Shown here: positions 27,960 to 35,993 of the stretch, one piece after another
How the letters are laid out: the number at the start of each line of letters is the position of its first letter
Numbering within the stretch: the first letter of the stretch is position 1
DNA from: Tunturiibacter gelidiferens
GTDB lineage: Bacteria; Acidobacteriota; Terriglobia; Terriglobales; Acidobacteriaceae
Length of the DNA stretch: 64,000 nucleotides
Direction: 5' to 3'
NCBI RefSeq assembly: GCF_014201335.1
Contig: NZ_JACHEB010000002.1
Span: forward strand, 248,001-312,000
Notes under the pieces: model-generated
What the model was told of the DNA's origin: nothing
The model's database searches: none
The model's input: only the letters and a program-made list of their open reading frames with translations
Program-made: the position numbers and the translations under genes

Positions 27960-28967
27960 ATGGAAGGGATGACTCCTCCGGTTGAACAGCTGATTGCGCA
28001 GACTACCTCTGAGCTGGTGCAGATCGATCTGACGCCGCGGAAGCCTGCGGCGAAGCCGGCGTGGTTGAAGGCGAAGGCTCCGATGGGGGAGACCTTTCAT
28101 AATCTGAAGAAGATGGCGCGGGAGCTGAACCTGCATACGGTGTGCGAGAGCGCGCAGTGCCCGAATATCGGGGAGTGCTGGAATCAGAAGTCGGCGACGT
28201 TCATGATGCTGGGCAATCTTTGCACGCGGCGGTGCGGGTTTTGCGCGGTCCCAAAGGGGAAGCCGGAGCCGATTGATTTCGATGAGCCACGGCGCGTGGC
28301 ATATGCGGTGGCGCAGCTTGGACTGGCGCATGCCGTGATTACGAGCGTGAATCGCGATGACAATAACGTGGGCGCGGCGCGGGCATTTGTGAGTGTGATT
28401 GAAGAGATCCGGATGCAGGCTCCGGGGTGCAGGGTTGAAGTGCTGACGCCGGACTTTCAGGGGAACGAAGAGGCGCTGCGGATGGTAGTGGCTGCGCGGC
28501 CGGAGATTCTGAATCACAATATCGAGACGGTGCCGCGGTTGTATCGGGTGGCGAAGTCGGGTGGCCGGTACGAGAAGTCGTTGCGGTTTTTGCAGCATGC
28601 GAAGGAACTTGCCGCGGAGATGTTTTCGGATCGGGTTGGGGATCAGATTGTAACCAAAACAGGCATTATTGTTGGGATGGGCGAGGAGATGCACGAGCTG
28701 CTGGCGGTGTTTCGCGATCTGGCAGATCGAAAGGTGGATATTCTGACGATCGGGCAGTATCTGCGGCCGTCAAGAGATCATCTGCCGATGGCTCGGTACT
28801 ATACGCCGGAAGAGTTTGCTTTCCTGAAGCATGAAGCTGTGGGGATGGGCTTCAAGCATGTGGAGAGCGGGCCGCTGGTGCGGAGCAGCTACCATGCTCA
28901 GGAGCAGGCGGAGTCGACTGGGCTGACTGTGTCAAATTCAACGCTAATTCGTACTGAACAACGATAA
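27960..28967 (+). CDS. lipA: Lipoyl synthase
   Basis: Radical SAM enzyme inserting two sulfurs into octanoyl groups on lipoyl domains. Numbered from ATG 27960 (ATG 27969 is an alternative), the auxiliary cluster CX4CX5C is Cys62, Cys67, Cys73 in VCESAQCPNIGECW, and the radical SAM cluster CX3CX2C is Cys88, Cys92, Cys95 in LCTRRCGFC. Downstream motifs PGCRVEVLTPDFQG, NHNIETVPRL, TKTGIIVGMGE and GPLVRSSYHAQEQA are all intact. The last dozen codons overlap the first of three 15-bp motifs and a possible transposon end (28930 onward), so the extreme C-terminus may have been supplied by the insertion. Confidence 0.95.
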   Translation: MEGMTPPVEQLIAQTTSELVQIDLTPRKPAAKPAWLKAKAPMGETFHNLKKMARELNLHTVCESAQCPNIGECWNQKSATFMMLGNLCTRRCGFCAVPKGKPEPIDFDEPRRVAYAVAQLGLAHAVITSVNRDDNNVGAARAFVSVIEEIRMQAPGCRVEVLTPDFQGNEEALRMVVAARPEILNHNIETVPRLYRVAKSGGRYEKSLRFLQHAKELAAEMFSDRVGDQIVTKTGIIVGMGEEMHELLAVFRDLADRKVDILTIGQYLRPSRDHLPMARYYTPEEFAFLKHEAVGMGFKHVESGPLVRSSYHAQEQAESTGLTVSNSTLIRTEQR

Positions 28968-28991
28968 TTCGTACCAGTACGAAATAGCGTT
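28940..28991. repeat. Three 15-bp motifs at the lipA/transposon junction
   Basis: AACGCTAATTCGTAC at 28940-28954, AACGATAATTCGTAC at 28960-28974, and the inverted copy at 28977-28991 (AACGCTATTTCGTAC on the minus strand). Copies one and two are in direct orientation 20 bp apart; two and three form an imperfect 32-bp palindrome with a 2-bp centre. Clustered sites of this size are what TnsB-type transposases bind at transposon ends; they could instead be an operator for the adjacent TniQ gene. Confidence 0.65.
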
Positions 28992-29014
28992 GTACACGGC
29001 CAGCCAGATAAGCG

Positions 29015-30115
29015 GTGACGAAGGTGTCAAATCTCTTACCATGGCATCCACGCCGTCTTAACGACGAGATTTTGTCTTCTTGGATTCTCAGGATTGCAGC
29101 CGGTAGTAATGTGTCCGCCAGAAGCCTTTGTGCATGGCTCGGGAACGACCAACCTGTTTCAGCGTTGGATCGGATGGCGCACACAAGTCCGATCATAGAC
29201 TCCATCGCAGAGGCGATTGGAGTAGAAAAAGAACAGGTAATCGAGAGTCTTCCCTCCAGCCTTCATGGACTGTCTAGGACACCGGTCTATCGATCACCGG
29301 GGGGAGCCGCGCCTATGCCCTGGCGTCTATGCCATGGTGGGTCATACGGTCTCATGGGTAACCAGTATTGCCCAGCTTGTCTTGGGGAGAAGGGTCACCA
29401 TCAACTTCAGTGGTCTATCGCCATATACACCTGCTGTTTAAGGCACAATTGCTTTCTACGTGAAAGCTGTCCTCACTGCGGAAAACCGTTTCGAAGTGCG
29501 TCTCGATTTCTCAACTCGGCCTTCGTTCGTTCAGAAAAGGACCTGCAGCAATGCGCATACTGCAATCGATCGGTCGCAAATTACGCGCCATCCGAGCGAG
29601 CGGACAAGAAAACTTTGAGGCTGTGTCACGTGCTGGCATCATTGGTCAGGAAATCCAATTGTGAGAGTTTTTTTGGGGTATTGGCGAGACTTCTCTACGT
29701 TATGTGCCGTCCGTCTACCTCAGCGAAGAACCTGAGGGCGCAAATGTTACCAGACTCACACCAAATGACTTCCAGACATCAGAGTGGCTCGCCGATGAAT
29801 TTCGAATACCTCGATGTCAAATCGAGAGCCTATATGCTCGAGGCAGTTGTGAGTCTCTTCGCAGAATGGCCGAATTATTTAATTGAGACCCTTAGATCGA
29901 CAAATCCATTGCATTATCATCTGCATTTATCCAATGATCTGCCGAGCTGGTACGAACGGGTGGAAAGGGTTGCAATGATTCCAAACTCTAAGCCCAAACC
30001 ATCGGAGAGAGAAAAACTTCTTCAGGTTGCGACTCGACAAGGTTGGATAACGGCTGTTCAATTTGCCGAAGAGGCCCGTAATACCGCAGATTTTTTTCAT
30101 GGCAGGCTCGTGTAG
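29015..30115 (+). CDS. TniQ-family transposition target protein (copy 1, lipA side)
   Basis: 366 residues from GTG 29015. The N-terminus LLPWHPRRLNDEILSSWILRIA is the classical TniQ start. A zinc-binding region follows: YCPACLGEKGHH, then CCLRHNCFLRESCPHCGKPF and a further CAYC pair. The remaining 180 residues are a diverged helical region. TniQ/TnsD proteins choose the insertion site and recruit the TnsC ATPase. This copy lies apart from the tnsABC genes, on the opposite strand and immediately beside lipA, so it may be the one that recognises the lipA 3' end (inference). Lower G+C than neighbours. Confidence 0.87.
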   Translation: MTKVSNLLPWHPRRLNDEILSSWILRIAAGSNVSARSLCAWLGNDQPVSALDRMAHTSPIIDSIAEAIGVEKEQVIESLPSSLHGLSRTPVYRSPGGAAPMPWRLCHGGSYGLMGNQYCPACLGEKGHHQLQWSIAIYTCCLRHNCFLRESCPHCGKPFRSASRFLNSAFVRSEKDLQQCAYCNRSVANYAPSERADKKTLRLCHVLASLVRKSNCESFFGVLARLLYVMCRPSTSAKNLRAQMLPDSHQMTSRHQSGSPMNFEYLDVKSRAYMLEAVVSLFAEWPNYLIETLRSTNPLHYHLHLSNDLPSWYERVERVAMIPNSKPKPSEREKLLQVATRQGWITAVQFAEEARNTADFFHGRLV

Positions 30116-30277
30116 CCGGCACACGCACAAAGCAGCATCGCGGCTAAATTCTCGATGAGTAGTGAAGCAACCGGCAATTATCTACTTAGCAAATAAGGCT
30201 TTTACGATGAGATCCGTGGAAACCTACATCGCTCTCAAATCAAGACACCTCTTTGGCCGCGGGCACCTTATGTGCCT

Positions 30278-31282
30278 TTAGGTCCGATTTCGATTGAACT
30301 GCCGGACGAAGGAAACAAATCGCTGAGGAGGGCTGTCCAAATCCTTAAGCAAAGCGTTGTATCTTACAGCTCGTGACTCCCAAGCCAACGTCAACCGTTT
30401 CCGCAAGTCCGACATAATCCACATTGCCATTGCGACAACATGATGCCGCTCGACGATAGTGCGGGTTTCAAATGAAGACCGCTCACTCACAAGATGCACA
30501 TCGGGACAATTGAGTCGTTCACGAATGAACTCCCTAAACCCCGACGCTGCTCGCTCCGACAGGATCAGTTTGCATTGCTGATGAAGCAACGCGTGGAAAG
30601 AGAAGCCAAATCGGGAGCTTCCGCGATGATTTAATTCGAGGCTTTTAAGGAACTCCACTGTTTCCAGGAATGACTTCTGGTCGAGTATGGGAATGGCGAG
30701 AGGTAATGCCGCACGAAGATCATCACCGCATGCGTGGCAGACGCTCATTGGCCCGGCTAACAGCAGCATAGGCCTGCCCAGTTCTCGGCGATGGAATGCT
30801 ATGGTGGCCCCACACTGCCAACACCGATCTCTGAGGAGTGTATTGTGTTTTGGACAAAATGTGCAGTAAGCCACCCTCCATCGTCGACGAAAATACGGCT
30901 CATCATCTTCGAGAAGGCATTGCGAACAATACTGCACGCCAAATCCAAGGTATTTACGGTGGAACATTTGTAAGGGTAATATCCAGCGTAGTCGACCAGA
31001 GATATTTCTTGTTCGATAGAGTTTCCCTCTATAACCGTCCAACGTTGTAGCTGAAACACTCTGCCTCGGTACTCCGGTATGACGAACAAGGTTGGCTCGC
31101 AGCCATCGCGGCGCCAGCCTATCGACATCGCGATTCCAAATCTGGTGGCCGGCTCCAAAGACGCAATCGGAGAAGGCTTGTAGCTTCTGACCATTCCCGC
31201 GCGCTAGTTCTTGCAACCAAGACGACAGCAACTCGTCCTTACGTGGTCGGGGATGGACCGGCCAGTGTCTTATGTAATCCAC
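30278..31282 (-). CDS. tniQ: TniQ-family transposition target protein (copy 2, in the tns operon)
   Basis: 334 residues. Starts WPVHPRPRKDELLSSWLQELA, as in TniQ, and has a complete zinc region: YCSQCLLEDDEPYFRRRWRV, FCPKHNTLLRDRCWQCGATI, then CHACG. It starts 44 bp inside the end of the tnsC-like gene, so translation is coupled. It is more canonical than the lipA-side copy. Having two TniQ proteins recalls elements with one targeting protein for a fixed chromosomal site and another for a second pathway. The far C-terminus ends normally; no lesion seen. Confidence 0.9.
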   Translation of the reverse strand: MDYIRHWPVHPRPRKDELLSSWLQELARGNGQKLQAFSDCVFGAGHQIWNRDVDRLAPRWLRANLVRHTGVPRQSVSATTLDGYRGKLYRTRNISGRLRWILPLQMFHRKYLGFGVQYCSQCLLEDDEPYFRRRWRVAYCTFCPKHNTLLRDRCWQCGATIAFHRRELGRPMLLLAGPMSVCHACGDDLRAALPLAIPILDQKSFLETVEFLKSLELNHRGSSRFGFSFHALLHQQCKLILSERAASGFREFIRERLNCPDVHLVSERSSFETRTIVERHHVVAMAMWIMSDLRKRLTLAWESRAVRYNALLKDLDSPPQRFVSFVRQFNRNRT

Positions 31283-32180
31283 GTGCCTCTCCTCTTCTCT
31301 GTAAAGGAGGTTTCCAGTTGAGCTCTGCTAAAAGCCTGCAATCAATTCGCTCCTTCTTCGTCTCGATGGCCTTTACCGCAACGCGCATGAGAAGCTCAGC
31401 GATTTCCCCTATGTAACCTTCAGTCAGCTCATGAATTCTTTTCGCAAATATGGGGGCTTGCAGCTCGGACGGCTCCCGTAGGGGTAGTCGGCATTCGAAG
31501 CTCTCAAGTAACTGTCTGAATTCTTCGCCATAGGTCCACCGTCGCAGCTCTTCCATCTCGAAGCGGCTTTCCAATTGCTGGTCTGGTGCAAGTGCGATTC
31601 GTGCGTCTGGTGTGCCCGTTGCGAAGACTGTCATTTGGATTTCATTGAGCAAGTTCTTAAGTGCTACTAAGAAGTTTCTCTGCTTCAGAAGAGGTCCCGA
31701 GATTGCAGTGTTCAATTCGTCGAGGAGAAGTTGGCGAGTGCCGATCTTTTCGAGAATTGTTAGTATCTGATTCCGCTTCTTCTGAACACGATCTTGAATC
31801 TTGAATGGCGCTTGGATGGCTTTTAGGATTGAGTCGTATAGGGCTCCTTCGTCGGGGCTTCTAATCTCAATGCTAATGACGGGGGCACGGATAGCATCCC
31901 CGCCTCGATTGGAGTCAATAGGATGCAATTCACCGTAGCGTTTGAGGAGCGCCGTCTTTCCTGAGTTTGGATCGGCGTAAACCAGCAGACAAGGAAGGCG
32001 GGGAGCCTTTGGTCGATTCAAGAGTTCCTCGGCTTTGTGGATTAGAAACTCTGCACGCGTGTAGGGAATCCACTGTGTCTTGAGATTCCAAACTCGTTTG
32101 ATTCGTGCAGGGTTATCCCAATAGAGTGCCTCAGAGGCCATCTCGTGCAGCTCGCGCAGTTCAATCGCAGTCTCAGGCAT
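31239..32180 (-). CDS. tnsC: TnsC/TniB-type AAA+ transposition ATPase
   Basis: 313 residues. Links the target protein (TniQ) to the transposase. The N-terminus WIPYTRAEFLIHKAEELLNRP is typical of TniB proteins. Walker A is LLVYADPNSGKTALLKRY, with Ala in the first glycine position; Walker B is RQLLLDELNT; a sensor region follows in MTVFATGTPDARIAL. The C-terminal helices end with GYIGEIAELLMRVAVKAI. The start lies 1 bp beyond what I infer to be the original tnsB stop (32182-32184), a normal operon spacing that supports the reconstruction of tnsB. Intact. Confidence 0.92.
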   Translation of the reverse strand: MPETAIELRELHEMASEALYWDNPARIKRVWNLKTQWIPYTRAEFLIHKAEELLNRPKAPRLPCLLVYADPNSGKTALLKRYGELHPIDSNRGGDAIRAPVISIEIRSPDEGALYDSILKAIQAPFKIQDRVQKKRNQILTILEKIGTRQLLLDELNTAISGPLLKQRNFLVALKNLLNEIQMTVFATGTPDARIALAPDQQLESRFEMEELRRWTYGEEFRQLLESFECRLPLREPSELQAPIFAKRIHELTEGYIGEIAELLMRVAVKAIETKKERIDCRLLAELNWKPPLQRRGEARGLHKTLAGPSPTT

Positions 32181-32181
32181 C

Positions 32182-34210
32182 CTAGCTGAACCCCTTGACT
32201 CTTACGTACGGCTCGACATTGTCGGAGTCGAAATCAGATTCATTTCGTACGGCAGGTGCCACTTGTGGCCTTGGAGATGCATCCCACATCCGATGGCGTT
32301 CTGACTTGGTGCGGGCGGTTTTCGTCTTTTCAGCCGCAGCCTCCTCCTGCTCGCGCATTCGAAGGTGACGCTGTTTGATTTATTCCTCATCTACTTGCGA
32401 ATCCGGGATCCCGGCTGCTCTTGCTTCACAACGGATCTGTTTCAGATCCCAAATGCTCATGTCGGGGAACGTTGAGTCCCGCGTAGGAATCTCAAAATAG
32501 TCATCCAAGTCGGGGTCATAAAACCATACCGAGTTGAGATGTGCGTAGAATCTCCTGAATCTGAACAGGCGCTTCAGCTTGGGACTGTCAGGATCAGGTG
32601 CATTAATCCAACGCCGTAGCACATCGTGGTAATAAAAGATCTTCTCAATTTCAACGCCATACCGTTGCACCGTACGTTCCTCGAATGGCGTGAAGTCTAA
32701 CTGCAATCGGGTACGGTCTTTAGGATCTTGGATCCGAGATTGCACGCCTACAGCTGGGTGTTTCTCTGTCCCCTCGAAAATTCCGATTCTGTAACGTTCG
32801 AGCGGCGACATCCCGAGTTGAGAGTGTTTTTCAGCGTGGTATGCCGCAATTCTCTCTATGAGCCATTGGTTGAATTCGGTTGGCGTGAAGATTGCTTTGG
32901 CCTCGGAGTCGTATGAACCACGCCTCTTTAGGATTTGAAAACGTCGTGCCGGGAAGAGAATGAACAGCCTGGGCGAGGGTGCCGCACCAGCGTTCGATGT
33001 GACCTCCGAATTTAGGATTTTTAACTGGGCGCCAGATCAGGTCTATCTTGTGATCTTTGCAAGCAACCTTCAACATTTTCATGCGAAACGCATTGTCCCC
33101 GTGTAGAGCGGTCATCTTTCCCCAGACAGGCCACTGTGCGTCAGAGCCGAACCCCGAAAGCCATGCTTCTTTGGGAAGAATGGAATGAGCAATGCATAGT
33201 CCTGTTGACATTGCACCCGGAGGATCAATTGAACTGTAGATACCAGTGACCATTCGGCTGCAGACATCGAACGTAAGCGTCAGCCATGGCCTCTTAATTG
33301 GTTTGCGATATTTCTCATCGACCAACATGATATCGAGCAACGTATGATCGATTTGGACAACGTCCAACGGGCAATTTGCTCCGGGAAAGCTTCCAAGAAT
33401 TGGATCGAACATGTGCTCTGCTGCGCGGGCTCCGTGTGACCGTGAGTATCTTTGCCTTCTCGGAATCGCCAGAAAGCGATTCCTGACGGTGCCTGCGCTC
33501 GGAATCTCCATTGGCTTGAAATTTCCAGAAACTGAACCATCGCAACAAGAATCCTTATTATTTGCCTTTTCCTGTGCATTTGCCGCGGCTATTTTGTCCC
33601 TAATTGTTCTGTAGATTTCAGTAAAGTGCTTATCTTTTGGTTTGAGTTCTTTGAATGTATTAGAAACTAGGTCTTCAGTCCGCGCGTCAAAGGTCGTCGT
33701 CCTCGCATCCGATCTTTGCTTTCGACCGAGTGAAGAAAGGGTTCCGTCTCCTTCATAAGCGGCAATCCATTTATAGAGTGCATTGGGCCTGTAGTTGAAT
33801 TCGGATGCTCTCGCCTCAACATCTGCTCGTGTCCGATTCCGACTGTTCAGGAGTGGTTTAATCACCTCTAATCTGAATTCGGCTATCTCTCGCCACTCGT
33901 CTGTAGGTTTGAAGCCGGTTTGGTTGGTTTCGGAGTCAACTTCACTGTCGCGACGCGAAAGGTGCGAGATCTCCACTTCTAACCGGCCCCCGGTTACGAG
34001 ATCTTTAACCTGCACACTGTCGAAACCGAAAACCGCTTCTATTTCGACTGGCTGCCCTTTATATAACGCGACTTCTCCTAGTCTAAGAGCAAGACCGTGT
34101 ATCGGATGTGTCATGAGAGGCTCTCGATCTTCGAATCCATCGTGAGTGGCTTGGATAGATCCGAGTAGATTTGAAATGTTCCTACCAGAGAGAAGGTAGT
34201 AAAAGCGCAT
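32182..34210 (-). pseudogene. tnsB: TnsB/TniA-type DDE transposase, broken by a frameshift and a stop codon
   Basis: Originally about 676 residues. The first 429 codons give the N-terminal helix-turn-helix domains and the catalytic core, with the DDE triad as Asp288 (DVVQIDHTLLD), Asp372 (ALHGDNA) and Glu406 (FGGHIERWCGT). At 32921-32924 one extra G shifts the frame; skipping it restores RGSYDSEAKAIFTPTEFNQW and on to the beta-barrel domain. A TAA at 32380-32382 then stops that frame, but the same frame stays open for 65 more codons (IKQRHLRMREQEEAAAEKTK...) to a TAG at 32182-32184, just before tnsC. The lost tail is the part that contacts TnsC in relatives. The start is uncertain: ATG 34114 would avoid overlap with tnsA. 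Confidence 0.85.
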
Positions 34211-34748
34211 TTTCTGCCGGATTATCCGAGATCCCCGCCATCAGTTCCCGTGGGGAAGTTATCCTTACTTTATCTATCGCTGAGAGAATGAATTGTTTAG
34301 AGGCGTGATCGGTTCCGCGTCGAACGAACGGCAGGAGGAATTTCACACAGTCAAGATAGGTCGTGCGAATTTCTTTTTCGGTCAGAATCTTGAACCTGAA
34401 CCCTTCCATTGCCGTTGCGTGAACTGCGGCACGATACGCTTGCCGTAATTTATTCCAATCGGCCCAAAGGGAGCGGCGGAATTTTATCTCAAAGATGGTC
34501 GGCTTCCTCAGTCCATCGATGTATTCGACCCGACAGTCGGGAGTATACCGTCGGCGTCGTCCGGATTGATCTCGCCAGTTGACACGAAGCGGTTGTACTT
34601 CAAACGCCTTTACGTCAGGATCAAATTCCAGTAGGAGCAAAAAATCACGTTCCAGACTTGCTTCGTAGCCGGCCTCGCCCACGGCTTTTTGAGCGGAGAT
34701 GATTCCGGTGATGCATCTGTAATTTTTGGGAATTTTACGCACAGGCAT
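34182..34748 (-). CDS. tnsA: TnsA-type transposition endonuclease
   Basis: 188 residues. Cuts the 5' strands at transposon ends, allowing true cut-and-paste together with TnsB. The restriction-endonuclease-like catalytic residues can be assigned: Glu33 in YEASLERDFLLLL, Asp71 in YTPDCRVEY and the pair Glu87-x-Lys89 in TIFEIKFRR. The C-terminal helical part, which in Tn7 binds TnsC, is present (LDCVKFLLPFVRRG). First gene of the leftward tnsA-B-C-tniQ operon; the transposon end nearest to it should lie in the 400 bp upstream, but I could not identify it. Intact. Confidence 0.9.
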   Translation of the reverse strand: MPVRKIPKNYRCITGIISAQKAVGEAGYEASLERDFLLLLEFDPDVKAFEVQPLRVNWRDQSGRRRRYTPDCRVEYIDGLRKPTIFEIKFRRSLWADWNKLRQAYRAAVHATAMEGFRFKILTEKEIRTTYLDCVKFLLPFVRRGTDHASKQFILSAIDKVRITSPRELMAGISDNPAENALLLPSLW

Positions 34749-35166
34749 ATGGTCCTCCCTGTAGACGCTCTTCGTATTACCTAAATAGGTGCGGACAAAT
34801 CGGCCGATTCTCCGTGTCTTTCAGACAACAAGTTTCGGTCGTATCCGAGTACAAACAGGTCCAACATCGAGTGCTCACGCTTAAATCGTGATGGGCTGAT
34901 TTCCATCGCGGAGGAATTCCAACCTTCGATCTGAACTGCGGAGAAAAGATCCCGGAACAACAAGCCTGGAAATCAGATGCGAGCACTCGTTCACAATGAT
35001 GCTTCGAAGATGATCTCTTTTCGTTATGAATCGACGGATCTCAACTCGGACGATGATCACCGCTCTCCAAAAGGCACTTCCTGCGGTGTTGTTATTCGGG
35101 AACCCCCAAAGGGAATGTGCACTATAGTGCACCCAAGGAGTAGAGCATACACGCGACTATCAGGTA
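34749..35166. other. Intergenic upstream of tnsA; transposon end not identified
   Basis: About 420 bases without a convincing gene. The tnsA promoter and possibly the right transposon end should be here. I searched for inverted copies of the 15-bp motif seen at lipA and found none; two weak look-alikes (34764-34778 and about 34876-34891) are in the wrong orientation. The right end holds the palindrome and start region of the XRE gene. Confidence 0.45.
35117..35132. promoter_or_regulatory. Perfect 16-bp palindrome upstream of the XRE gene
   Basis: GTGCACTATAGTGCAC is fully symmetrical and ends 34 bp before the XRE start codon, a usual place for an autoregulatory operator. A damaged version, GCACTATGGTGACAC, occurs at the same position in the duplicate at 35828 onward. 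Confidence 0.65.
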
Positions 35167-35382
35167 ATGTCCACCGATATTCGCGTGAAGTTCGGCGACC
35201 GCGTACGTCGCTTGCGCAAGAGCAAGGGCATAACGCAACTCGAATTCGCTGAGTTGCTTGGGGTGGGACGCAGCTATCTCTCACAGGTAGAACGAGGTAA
35301 ACGAGACCCAGGTTTAAGGTTGGTTAAGTCAATTGCGGATGGATTCAAGATTCCACTCGCCGATTTGCTGGGAAAACTTTGA
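35167..35382 (+). CDS. Small XRE-type helix-turn-helix regulator
   Basis: 71 residues, all of it one HTH domain: FGDRVRRLRKSKGITQLEFAELLGVGRSYLSQVERGKRDPGL, then IADGFKIPLADLLGKL. This size and shape match controllers of restriction-modification and mobile elements and small phage-like repressors. The palindrome at 35117-35132 is its likely operator. No methylase or nuclease gene adjoins it. Its upstream region and first codons are duplicated before the bactofilin gene. It lies just outside the tns operon and may belong to the transposon cargo. Confidence 0.9.
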   Translation: MSTDIRVKFGDRVRRLRKSKGITQLEFAELLGVGRSYLSQVERGKRDPGLRLVKSIADGFKIPLADLLGKL

Positions 35383-35427
35383 TTAGAAGTAAAGCACGGA
35401 TAGGCAGGGTGTTGCCCTCAACTCTGT

Positions 35428-35703
35428 TCATGCTTTAGCTCGAATTGGGTTGAGGGCTACAGCCTCCGACTCGGAGGCCCTTCTGCCTGGGTGGCCAATA
35501 TGGAACTGATCACAGAAGAGGCACTTGTACGCCACTATTTTCTCGCCGAGTCTATCTGATGCCTTGACTGCCACACGTTCAGCGTTTGCCCAATTGTGGT
35601 ATGACTGCTTGCGCCTACAACTGCGCCTTTCATGACGGCTGCAAAAGGCGACACCTGGTTGTTTGCAGTCACGTGTCATATATCTGCACCGATCGTTCCG
35701 CAT
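35428..35703 (-). CDS. Cys/His-rich small protein, possible zinc ribbon
   Basis: 91 residues; no named family recognised. The N-terminal half has a cysteine/histidine cluster (RCRYMTRDCKQPGVAFCSRH). The C-terminal half has SYHNWANAERVAVKASDRLG followed by YKCLFCDQFHIGHPGRR, a CxxC...H...H arrangement that looks like a zinc ribbon and is often seen in short proteins of mobile regions. Strongly basic. Convergent with the XRE gene. Coding status is supported by the organised Cys/His pattern rather than by neighbours. Confidence 0.55.
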   Translation of the reverse strand: MRNDRCRYMTRDCKQPGVAFCSRHERRSCRRKQSYHNWANAERVAVKASDRLGEKIVAYKCLFCDQFHIGHPGRRASESEAVALNPIRAKA

Positions 35704-35811
35704 TTTGGGAAAGCCCGATCGGATGACACCCGAGACTCTTGTCTGGGTACTCGGAATGCCTGAAATCTATTGATGGTCTCCTTCTAGGTCAGTGCGGCTG
35801 TCCACTCCGTC

Positions 35812-35930
35812 TCTTAATTTCGAAAAATGCACTATGGTGACACCCGAATTTGCGAGCTTACACGCGAACATCAGGACATGTCCACCGCTTGCCGAATCGC
35901 TCGGGGTTCGCCGCAGCCGTCTCTGCAAAA
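35812..35930 (+). pseudogene. Decayed copy of the XRE gene start region
   Basis: From 35812 the sequence follows 35099 onward: GCACTATGGTGACAC for the palindrome, then CTTACACGCGAACATCAGG against CATACACGCGACTATCAGG, then ATGTCCACCG shared exactly as start codon region. After the ATG at 35878 similarity fades within about 50 bases, with small indels (FAAAVSAKIKSRKR against FGDRVRRLRKSKG). It is a partial, frame-broken duplicate and now forms the leader of the bactofilin gene. Confidence 0.65.
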
Positions 35931-35993
35931 ATCAAAAGCCGAAAGCGTATCATCAATAACAACAACAGCTCTTCGGGCTATAGTTGGAGGCTT

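Larger units (their letters stand above)
28930..34748. mobile_element. Tn7-like transposon core (decayed) next to lipA
   Basis: Contains a full Tn7-like set: TniQ, a second TniQ, TnsC-type ATPase, TnsB-type DDE transposase and TnsA-type endonuclease. The left limit is placed at a TGTC in the 3' end of lipA followed by three 15-bp motif copies that resemble transposase-binding sites. The right limit is not found; 34748 is the start of tnsA and is a minimum. tnsB is broken twice, so the element should be immobile. The composition is visibly more AT-rich than the flanks. No CRISPR array or cas gene is present in the window. Confidence 0.75.

Noticed and set aside
32921..32926. Programmed frameshift in tnsB
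   Set aside because: The required shift is +1 with no slippery heptamer or obvious stimulator, and a separate in-frame stop follows downstream, so decay is the simpler reading.
34749..35000. Weak matches to the lipA-side 15-bp motif (34764-34778, about 34876-34891)
   Set aside because: They have gaps and run in the same orientation as the left-end copies, whereas a right transposon end should carry inverted copies.
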